Shown here: piece by piece, positions 55,318 through 64,000 of the stretch
Layout: each line of letters opens with the position of its first letter
Position numbering within the stretch: position 1 is the stretch's first letter
Assembly: GCF_009765705.1 (NCBI RefSeq)
Contig: NZ_LMUX01000008.1
Span: 318,260 to 382,259 of the forward strand
Reading direction: 5' to 3'
Length of the DNA stretch: 64,000 nt
Source of the DNA: Burkholderia sp. L27(2015)
GTDB taxonomy: Bacteria; Pseudomonadota; Gammaproteobacteria; Burkholderiales; Burkholderiaceae
Notes under the pieces: model-generated
The model's input: only the letters and a program-made list of their open reading frames with translations
What the model was told of the DNA's origin: nothing
Database searches by the model: none
Position numbers and translations under genes: made by a program

Positions 55318-56367
55318 TTAATTGGTTTCGTCTGCGTTCTCGTCTGCGTCCGCGAATTCACCTCCACCCGCACCTCCACCCGCACCTCCACCCGCACCTC
55401 CACCCGCACCTCCACCCGCACCTCCACCCGCACCTCCACCCACATCGTCGTTACCCGCGCCTCTGCCTCCGTCTTTTCCTTCGTCTTCCTCGTCCTCACC
55501 GGTTTGAACCCCGCCTGGGTCATGAGTTGCGACTGCGTGATAGGCAGCCTCCGGCTGAGCGGCCATCAACCATCGGGCCGCTGTGTCCGCTTGTTGGACA
55601 GGTGCAATGCTCGCGACCACGGCTTCGACCGAGGCGTCATTATCTGCGACCGGCATTTCAAGCGGCGGCAATTCGGCGTCACGCCGTAATGCTCGCAACC
55701 CATTGAATTGCCAGCCGTTATAGATTGCGACGGCCGCGGCACGGTTGGTCGCGCCGAGGGCACGAAATACGCAGGACAAGTGAATCTTCACCGTCCCTTC
55801 GCTAATTCCCAATGCGCGCGCAATGACCTTGTTGGTGCTGCCCAGGTGCACCAATCGCATGATCTGATGCTGGCGCGGCGACAGAGGCGGCAGATCTTCG
55901 GTGTGAACCTTGCGCGTTAAGGCGCCTGCCACGTGCTCGGCCCGTTTGGGACAGTAAGGTGGCGCGACCGACACGTCCAGATCCAGTGCGCGTGCAGGCA
56001 CGTAGTGCCCGCCCAGCAAGACAAGCTCGAAAGCACGCACGATCAGTTTGGGCGCCAGGTCGCGTGGCACCACACCGAGCACACCTGCCTGCATGAAGGT
56101 CGCGACCGCGCCGGGACGAGCATCGTCCGCGAGCACGGCCGCCGGCAGGGTGGGGTGCTTGCTTAGAAAAAGCGTGAGATCGGCAACTTTCATCCACTGG
56201 CTTTGCCAATCGATCAATAGCAGGTCCGGCGGCGTGCGCTCGACTACACGCTGGGCCTGACGCCAATCACGTGCGTCGATTGTGGTCGCGTGGCGATTGA
56301 CTTGGCGCAACAGCGCTTTAAGGCCCTCGCGTCGTTCAGATTGATCGTTCAAAACACAAAAAATCAT
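55318..56367 (-). CDS. LuxR/FixJ-type response regulator with Gly-rich tail
   Basis: 349 residues. The N-terminal 120 residues look like a receiver domain with an Asp at residue 53 (PDLLLIDWQ), but the usual acidic pair after the first strand is replaced (CVLND) and the conserved Lys near residue 101 is not clear (VVPRD), so phosphorylation is doubtful. A LuxR HTH occupies about 160-218 (LSPRQHQIMRLVHLGSTNKV, ALGISEGTVKIHLSCVFRAL). The C-terminal 130 residues are acidic and low complexity, ending in six GGGA units coded by a 12-bp tandem repeat. ATG at 56367 follows GGGGGAGAATTG. No kinase gene is adjacent. Gene target unknown. Confidence 0.82.
   Translation of the reverse strand: MIFCVLNDQSERREGLKALLRQVNRHATTIDARDWRQAQRVVERTPPDLLLIDWQSQWMKVADLTLFLSKHPTLPAAVLADDARPGAVATFMQAGVLGVVPRDLAPKLIVRAFELVLLGGHYVPARALDLDVSVAPPYCPKRAEHVAGALTRKVHTEDLPPLSPRQHQIMRLVHLGSTNKVIARALGISEGTVKIHLSCVFRALGATNRAAAVAIYNGWQFNGLRALRRDAELPPLEMPVADNDASVEAVVASIAPVQQADTAARWLMAAQPEAAYHAVATHDPGGVQTGEDEEDEGKDGGRGAGNDDVGGGAGGGAGGGAGGGAGGGAGGGAGGGEFADADENADETN
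55361..55444. repeat. 12-bp tandem repeat coding the Gly/Ala tail of the LuxR-type regulator
   Basis: Six identical copies of CCTCCACCCGCA (plus strand, 55361-55432) and a seventh with changes (55433-55444). On the coding strand each unit gives GGGA. Identical units indicate a recent or unstable expansion; copy number changes would stay in frame. Confidence 0.9.
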
Positions 56368-56744
56368 TTTCAATTCTCCCCCGTACTTCTCAGGTTTATT
56401 GCCTTGGAGTGGCGGACACGGCCAGTCGCGCCGATAGGCACGATGGCTCGCGTGGGTAAATGGCTGTACCCGATGGCTATACCCGGCAGTTGTACTGGGC
56501 GGCCGTAACCGGCGGGTATCGTCAGGTGCATGATGGCGGACCAGGGACACTCGCGCGCCCTGTCCGAAAGCCATATCAAGCCCTTACGCCAAGCGTTGCA
56601 ACCAGGTTGGCCAAGAAAACAGAAAATTCCTGCTGAGAATCACAGGAGAAGCCCGACAAGAGAAGATAGGCGAGCGAAGATAGACGCGGCGCAAGAATGC
56701 GCCGCGCCGATGCCGGCGCGGTTTCACATGTCGACGCGGTATTC
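56368..56744. other. Intergenic region between LuxR-type regulator and DUF2863 gene
   Basis: 377 bases without a convincing gene. It must contain the promoter of the LuxR-type gene; none is clear. The right part holds GC-rich hairpins near 56692-56732 and a 14-bp repeat (56644-56685). Confidence 0.5.
56644..56685. repeat. Three imperfect 14-bp repeats downstream of the DUF2863 gene
   Basis: AGGAGAAGCCCGAC / AAGAGAAGATAGGC / GAGCGAAGATAGAC, contiguous, 60-100 bases beyond the DUF2863 stop. Confidence 0.5.
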
Positions 56745-57953
56745 TTAGTGGAAGTGAGGCTGAGTGGGTTCAGCGTCGGGAGGCATTTCGGCGTGGACGA
56801 TTTCGCCCAGCGGATCGAGGTAGAGCGGCACGCCGCAATCGTCGCAAAACTCGGGTTCGAAACAGCCTTGATGACGACGGATCTCGGTTACGCCCGTTTC
56901 CTTGAGCAAGGCAAGCACGGCATCGATCGGATCAGCCGGTGGTTCGTTAGGATCCAGCGGTTCATCGGCTTCGCCGCTCTCGCGGCCATAGAGCGGCCAG
57001 ATCACACCGTAAAGCACATCGTTGCTGCCACGTCGCGTAAAGCCGATGCGGAACTCATCGATGCGTTGTTCGCCGAAACCGCCGATCACTGCGCGCAAAT
57101 CGCCTGCCGTGGTTTCAAGCACGTCCTGCAGATAGCGCACCGCAGTGCGTAGCGTGTGAGGTCGCACGCGCTCGTCCGCGTCGCGACAGGCCGAATAGTA
57201 GGCGTCGGGGAGCAGGCATTCGAATTCGCAGCCCGGGAACAGGCTGCTCAGATTGGCGCCCCCCTGCGCCTTCCATTGCTCAAGGCAACGGTGACGTTCG
57301 TAATACGCGCCGTCCACATCCTGTTGCCAGCGCAACAACGGTGCGCCGGCCGGCGCTGCTACCACCGCGAGTAGAAAGCGCGGATCGGCGAGGATGGGCG
57401 CGGTTTCCGGCAGGTTGGACAGGTTTATTTTCGGAATCTGCCCCAGCATTGCGGCTTGCGACAACTGCTGGGTCAGCCGATGGACTTCCACGTGATGGCG
57501 CGGCAATTGGTCGATGCTGTACAGAAACGGCGCCAGCGCGACCCGACTACCCTCGGCCAGCACATGGGCCTGCAAGTGGGCGGCGAGCGTGAGGGTGACC
57601 TCGTCCCTGAGTTGCCCCGACGGAATCGCGTAACGCGTCCAGGCCAACACCGGTGCGGCAATCAACAGGGTCTGCCACGGTGAGTCGTCGTGCGTCAGAT
57701 CCAGCGATTCGCTGGCGGTTTCGCTTTGATCGGCCAGTACGCCATAGCTTTCGGGATGATGTTGCTGCAGATGATCGAGCGCTGCGTCCAGGGTGGCCTG
57801 ATTGCCGTTGCGCACGACTTTGCCGATCAGCGCGTCGATGCGGTGTTCCCAGAAGCGGTCTTCGGTTCGGCTACCGGATGCCGAAAGCGCGAGCGACAGC
57901 TCGATCAGCTTTTCTGCATCGGGGGGAAGACGTTTGGCAATTCGCGAGCGCAT
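56745..57953 (-). CDS. DUF2863 family protein
   Basis: 402 residues of the Burkholderiales DUF2863 family: MRSRIAKRLPPDAEKLIELS followed by LALSASGSRTEDRFWEHRID, and near the C-terminus EFCDDCGVPLYLDPLGEIVH, where CDDC may bind a metal. Mostly alpha-helical and soluble. Function unknown. An ATG at 57953 begins the conserved part and was chosen over an upstream ATG at 58034, although no ribosome site is visible before either. Confidence 0.85.
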   Translation of the reverse strand: MRSRIAKRLPPDAEKLIELSLALSASGSRTEDRFWEHRIDALIGKVVRNGNQATLDAALDHLQQHHPESYGVLADQSETASESLDLTHDDSPWQTLLIAAPVLAWTRYAIPSGQLRDEVTLTLAAHLQAHVLAEGSRVALAPFLYSIDQLPRHHVEVHRLTQQLSQAAMLGQIPKINLSNLPETAPILADPRFLLAVVAAPAGAPLLRWQQDVDGAYYERHRCLEQWKAQGGANLSSLFPGCEFECLLPDAYYSACRDADERVRPHTLRTAVRYLQDVLETTAGDLRAVIGGFGEQRIDEFRIGFTRRGSNDVLYGVIWPLYGRESGEADEPLDPNEPPADPIDAVLALLKETGVTEIRRHQGCFEPEFCDDCGVPLYLDPLGEIVHAEMPPDAEPTQPHFH

Positions 57954-58109
57954 AGGAGGGAAGCCAGGATAATCAAAAGTACACGGAACCTCGTATTTTA
58001 GCCCCTCTTGAGAGTTAAAGGACCAGCAACGCAAGAGCGGACGAAACTAACGATCAACAATCGCTAAGCAACGGCGAAGAAAGTCGATGAAACACTCGAT
58101 GCAGCGGCT

Positions 58110-58157
58110 CAACGAAGGGCCCAACGAAGGGCCCGATAAAACGCCCGATAAATAGGC
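58110..58157. repeat. Four 12-bp repeats between acnA and the DUF2863 gene
   Basis: CAACGAAGGGCC (58110-58121) / CAACGAAGGGCC (58122-58133) / CGATAAAACGCC (58134-58145) / CGATAAATAGGC (58146-58157). Two pairs of related units. Confidence 0.7.
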
Positions 58158-58180
58158 AAAAAACCGCCCGGAAGCGCGCA

Positions 58181-58207
58181 TAAAAAAGCCCGGCATTGAG
58201 CCGGGCT
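58181..58207 (-). terminator. Intrinsic terminator after acnA
   Basis: On the minus strand AGCCCGGC, TCAAT, GCCGGGCT, then a run of six Ts (complement of 58182-58187). Perfect 8-bp stem. About 40 bases past the acnA stop. Confidence 0.9.
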
Positions 58208-58248
58208 GGGAAAGCCGCGCCTAAGGCGCGACAACCTGCAAAAACAAT

Positions 58249-60969
<2,721 letters not shown>

Positions 60970-61009
60970 GGAATTTCCTTCGGTTATTCGCAAAAAGAAT
61001 CGGAAACAG

Positions 61010-62461
61010 TTAAATCACATACAAATCGACATACTCGTTGACGGCCATTGCTTCGAGTTTTTTCTGATCGAGCGACACCGCCAAGATGGCTTCCTGTTGC
61101 TTGGCCGGGAAGTGGCGGGCCAAGTTGATCTTGAATTTCTCGATCAATAACGGAATACCATCCTTGCGGCGGCGCTTGTGCCCGATCGGATACTCCACCA
61201 CCACCTCCGCGAGCTTCTTGCCGTCCTTGAATTCGATCGTCAACGCATTGGCGATCGAACGTTTTTCCGGATCGTGGTAATCCTTGGTGAATTGCTTGTC
61301 TTCGACGCACACGATCTTCTCGCGCAGCGTATCGATGCGCGGATCCTGTGCGATCGCATCTTCATAGTCGGCCGCCGTCAGACGCCCGAAGATCAACGGC
61401 ACGGCCACCATGTACTGGATGCAATGGTCGCGGTCGGCCGGGTTGGCCAGCGGGCCTTGCTTGTCGATGATGCGGATCGCCGCTTCGTGCGTGCGTATCG
61501 TGATTTTCTTGATGTCGGCGACTGACTTGCCGGCCTTCGCAAGCGCCGCATGCAGCGTGAGCGCGGCTTCGACCGCGGTTTGCGAGTGGAATTCGGCCGG
61601 AAACGAAATCTTGAACAGCACGTTTTCCATCACGTAGCTGCCGTAGTCGCGCTGGAATTTGAACGGCTTGCCATCGAACAGCACGTCGTAGAAGCCCCAG
61701 GTCGGAGCCGTCAGCACCGACGGATAACCCATCTCGCCGGTCTTGGCGATCAGCGCCAGGCGCACCGCGCGCGAGGTGGCGTCACCCGCGGCCCACGACT
61801 TGCGGCTGCCAGTGTTGGGCGCGTGGCGGTAAGTGCGCAGCGACTGGCCATCGACCAGCGCCAGCGAGACGGCGTTGATCAACTCGTCGCGCGTGAGGCC
61901 GATCAGCTCGCCGACCACCGCGGTCGAGGCTAGCTTGACGAGCAGCACGTGGTCGAGGCCGACCTTGTTGAATGAGTTTTCGAGTGCGATACAACCCTGA
62001 ATTTCGTGCGCCTTGACCATGCCGATCAAGACGTCTTTCATCGTCAACGGTTTTTTACCCGTGGCGACTGCGTTGCGCGAGAGCCAGTCTGCGGTGGCGA
62101 GGATGCCGCCCAGGTTGTCCGACGGGTGGCCCCATTCGGCGGCGAGCCACGTGTCGTTGAAGTCCAGCCAGCGGATCATCGCGCCTATGTTGAAGGCGGC
62201 TTGTACTGGGTCGAGCTGGAATTGCGTGCCCGGTACCTTGGCACCGTTGGGAACGACAGTGCCGGGAACGATAGGCCCCATCAGTTTGGTGCAGGCCGGG
62301 TATGACAGGGCCTCCAGTCCGCAGCCTAGCGTGTCGATCAGGCAGTTGCGTGCGGTGTCGAGCGCCAGCTTACTGTCGATTTTGTACTTGCGTACATAGT
62401 CGACAATATCGACCAGAACTTTGTCTGGTTTAGGCCGAACGCTCGAAATCGATGCGGACAT
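61010..62461 (-). CDS. MmgE/PrpD family 2-methylcitrate dehydratase-like protein
   Basis: 483 residues of the MmgE/PrpD fold, with the conserved [20 protein letters not shown] near the N-terminus, [27 protein letters not shown] (active-site region) and [19 protein letters not shown]-like [20 protein letters not shown]. In propionate catabolism PrpD dehydrates 2-methylcitrate, but the prpB and prpC genes are absent here; paired with acnA it more likely acts on a tricarboxylate in the TCA cycle context. ATG at 62461 was chosen over an extended start. Confidence 0.9.
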   Translation of the reverse strand: MSASISSVRPKPDKVLVDIVDYVRKYKIDSKLALDTARNCLIDTLGCGLEALSYPACTKLMGPIVPGTVVPNGAKVPGTQFQLDPVQAAFNIGAMIRWLDFNDTWLAAEWGHPSDNLGGILATADWLSRNAVATGKKPLTMKDVLIGMVKAHEIQGCIALENSFNKVGLDHVLLVKLASTAVVGELIGLTRDELINAVSLALVDGQSLRTYRHAPNTGSRKSWAAGDATSRAVRLALIAKTGEMGYPSVLTAPTWGFYDVLFDGKPFKFQRDYGSYVMENVLFKISFPAEFHSQTAVEAALTLHAALAKAGKSVADIKKITIRTHEAAIRIIDKQGPLANPADRDHCIQYMVAVPLIFGRLTAADYEDAIAQDPRIDTLREKIVCVEDKQFTKDYHDPEKRSIANALTIEFKDGKKLAEVVVEYPIGHKRRRKDGIPLLIEKFKINLARHFPAKQQEAILAVSLDQKKLEAMAVNEYVDLYVI

Positions 62462-62478
62462 GGAGATTTCCGTGAGCC

Positions 62479-62976
62479 TTAGGGTTTTTGCACCGGTGCG
62501 CTTTGGCTGGCCACGTCGGCCTTGCATTCGTCAGCCAGGCGGTCGTGCTGGTTGTCCTGGAACAACATCGCTTTGGTCGGAATGACCACCAGATCCCACG
62601 TGCTGGCCGGATCGTAGAAACGATCGGCGCCGGTGGTGGTTTTTTCGCGCGGCAATTTATTGGAATGATGGTCGAAGAACACGGTCAAATTCTCATCGTG
62701 TTTCAGGTCGCCCTCGACGTAGATCGATTCGCCTTCAGCGCAGCTCCACTTGACGGCGTCTGCCGGCATGGTTTCCTTCGCAGCGACAACTTCTTTCTTC
62801 TTGACGACCTTGCGCTTGGCTACGACATGCTTGGCTGCCGGCTTGACGCCGGAAGCGGGCTTTGCGGTTGCGGCTTTGGGGGCCGAGGCGGCGGTTTGGG
62901 CGATCACGTCGGTGGCAGCCAACAACGAGGTGCTTGCAAATGCGGCGGCGATTGCTAGAGAGAGTACTTTTTTCAT
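62479..62976 (-). CDS. Secreted hypothetical protein with Lys/Ala-rich linker
   Basis: 165 residues. A signal peptide ([20 protein letters not shown]) is followed by a low-complexity Ala/Lys region ([16 protein letters not shown]), then a compact C-terminal part with two Cys ([20 protein letters not shown] and [10 protein letters not shown]). I do not recognise a family. GGAAGG lies just upstream of ATG 62976. It is the gene between the lyase and the PrpD-like gene, 17 bases from the latter. Confidence 0.78.
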   Translation of the reverse strand: MKKVLSLAIAAAFASTSLLAATDVIAQTAASAPKAATAKPASGVKPAAKHVVAKRKVVKKKEVVAAKETMPADAVKWSCAEGESIYVEGDLKHDENLTVFFDHHSNKLPREKTTTGADRFYDPASTWDLVVIPTKAMLFQDNQHDRLADECKADVASQSAPVQKP

Positions 62977-63154
62977 TAAACCTTCCAAAGGATGATCAGG
63001 GTTACCAGGGTCGCGGCAGTAAGGTCGTTGGGTCATTGACGGCGCAGGCGACACTTACGGAAATTGCGGCGGCCTCTATTTTCGCCTAATTATCGGTATG
63101 AATTCCAAATCTTCGCCCTGATAGGGGTTCGCACTAAGAAGAAAAATGTTGGGG

Positions 63155-64000
63155 TCATGAGGCGGATCGGCCTGCAGCGGCCGTAAGCGGCGTTTTATCC
63201 GACGTTTTATCATTAATGAGGGGCGCTTCATCATTCGTGGCGGGTGTCGCCTTGCTCGCAGAGTGTCGTGCCTGATTCGTAGAAAGGGGCGCCTCCGCGG
63301 CAAAGAAAATGGCCGTTTCCGCCGGCAACGATAGCCCTATTGCACGGGCGCGGCTCAGTACGGACCAGTAGTAACGAAAGCTGGCGCGGTCATGCAGGGT
63401 GTTCTGATGCCGGATCGGCGCCCAATTGGCGGCCTGGGCCGTCAGCAAAATCTGTGCGGCAAGCTCGATCTGAGCGCCGTCGGGCGCAAACGCGGCGACG
63501 ATAGGCTCGATCTGGTCGGGGTGGATACTCCACATCCGCGTATAGGCAAACTCTTCCCGAGCGCGTCGTGCGTCGCTCGCTACGACGGAAAGATCGCGAA
63601 TCTCGGTGGTGACGTTATGCGAGGGCACTTTGCCATGCGCATGGCAAGCCGCCGATATTTCCAGCTTGGCCCGCCGCACCAGCGGATGATCGAATTGCCC
63701 GGGAGAGCGCATTGCGTTGTCCGTAATCGCGCCATGATGCGCGGAGACGAAATCCATCAGCCCGAAACTCAACGCCTGGACCGCAGGCAGCGCGACCAGT
63801 TGAGCGACCTCGGCAAGCGCGCCATGTGTTTCAACGAGTATATGCACCGGCACCGGGCGATCCAAGCCCAACGCGCGAACAGTGCTTTCAATATGAGCGA
63901 TCATCTCGCGCGCTTCGTGCGCGCTGCGGATTTTCGGGAGTGTAATGTAGGCGGGCGCATGGTGTGCGGCGCGCAAAATCAAATCGATGTCATCGCGCCA
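63155..64000 (-). CDS. HpcH/HpaI aldolase / CitE-like lyase, partial (5' end outside window)
   Basis: The frame is open to the right edge of the window. Visible part shows WRDDIDLILRAAH, AYITLPKIRSAHEAREMIAH, VHILVETHGALAEVAQLVAL, ALSFGLMDFVSAHHGAI and MWSIHPDQIEPIVAAFAPD, fitting the HpcH/HpaI superfamily, which cleaves beta-hydroxyacyl-CoA or 2-oxo acids (citramalyl-CoA, malyl-CoA). The last 40 residues are a low-complexity tail containing a 12-bp repeat. Upstream of the PrpD and acnA genes on the same strand. Confidence 0.85.
   Translation of the reverse strand, partial: WRDDIDLILRAAHHAPAYITLPKIRSAHEAREMIAHIESTVRALGLDRPVPVHILVETHGALAEVAQLVALPAVQALSFGLMDFVSAHHGAITDNAMRSPGQFDHPLVRRAKLEISAACHAHGKVPSHNVTTEIRDLSVVASDARRAREEFAYTRMWSIHPDQIEPIVAAFAPDGAQIELAAQILLTAQAANWAPIRHQNTLHDRASFRYYWSVLSRARAIGLSLPAETAIFFAAEAPLSTNQARHSASKATPATNDEAPLINDKTSDKTPLTAAAGRSAS
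63188..63211. repeat. In-frame 12-bp duplication in the lyase C-terminal tail
   Basis: CGGCGTTTTATC (63188-63199) / CGACGTTTTATC (63200-63211), giving DKTS / DKTP in the protein tail on the minus strand. Confidence 0.6.

Noticed and set aside
55276-55689. Plus-strand frame with a Thr/Arg/Ser repeat (TRTS units) across the 12-bp array
   Set aside because: It is the antisense reading of the Gly tail of the LuxR-type gene; the regulator frame has recognisable domains, this one does not.

Overview
The window reads as a chromosomal segment of a Burkholderiaceae beta-proteobacterium. The evidence is the gene order sigma factor-DUF3619-DUF3106, ilvB-ilvH-ilvC-psd-pssA-leuA, rpsO-pnp, tpiA-secG-tRNA-Leu-nuoA to nuoN, then DUF2818-NUDIX, together with the lineage-typical DUF2863 and DUF3106 families. 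Base composition is moderately high in GC. No genus can be fixed from the sequence alone. No insertion sequence, prophage, integrase, CRISPR array or rRNA was seen; this is mostly core chromosome.

Layout. 1-2221: end of the potassium-sensing pair kdpD-kdpE. 2657-9163: DUF4126 protein, FtsX-type permease, truncated globin, DUF924 protein, a LOG/TetR pair and diacylglycerol kinase. 9367-13390 (minus): a mannosyltransferase-like glycosyltransferase with an LpxH-like phosphoesterase, then an ECF-type sigma factor with DUF3619 and DUF3106. 13792-20704 (plus): branched-chain amino-acid synthesis (ilvB, ilvH, ilvC, leuA) enclosing two phosphatidylethanolamine genes (psd, pssA). 20879-27254: lipoprotein, rpsO, pnp, quinone oxidoreductase, tpiA, secG. 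27385-27469: tRNA-Leu(GAG). 27618-42827: all fourteen genes of NADH dehydrogenase (complex I), followed by DUF2818, an ADP-ribose-type NUDIX hydrolase, DUF1178 and a MaoC-like hydratase. 45246-49435 (minus): a four-gene fatty-acid/CoA cluster (3-hydroxyacyl-CoA dehydrogenase, enoyl-CoA hydratase, phosphotransferase, GST). 49715-58034: GST, aminotransferase, PIN protein, yaaA, M14 carboxypeptidase, secreted basic protein, LuxR-type regulator, DUF2863. 58249-64000 (minus): aconitase, MmgE/PrpD dehydratase, a secreted hypothetical and a CitE-like lyase cut by the window end.

Regulatory structure that can be read directly: TTGACC-17-TATTGT upstream of ilvB, TTGACC-17-TAGAAT upstream of tpiA, TTGAAA-17-TACAAT upstream of tRNA-Leu/nuo, a long inverted repeat in the pnp leader of the kind used for RNase III autocontrol, several U-tract terminators, and a terminator-like GNRA hairpin inside the nuo operon between nuoK and nuoL.

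The most unusual signal is not a gene. At least fourteen gene boundaries carry short imperfect tandem repeats with unit lengths of 11-20 bp. Several start exactly at, or a few bases after, the stop codon of the upstream gene, so that stop codons are re-iterated (clearest after the DUF2818 gene: four in-frame TGAs spaced 12 bp). The same kind of short repeat also extends some protein tails in frame (LuxR-type Gly tail, NuoL His-rich loop, lyase C-terminus). I know of no named element with these properties; a replication-slippage signature peculiar to this genome, or a functional post-stop element, are the two obvious readings.
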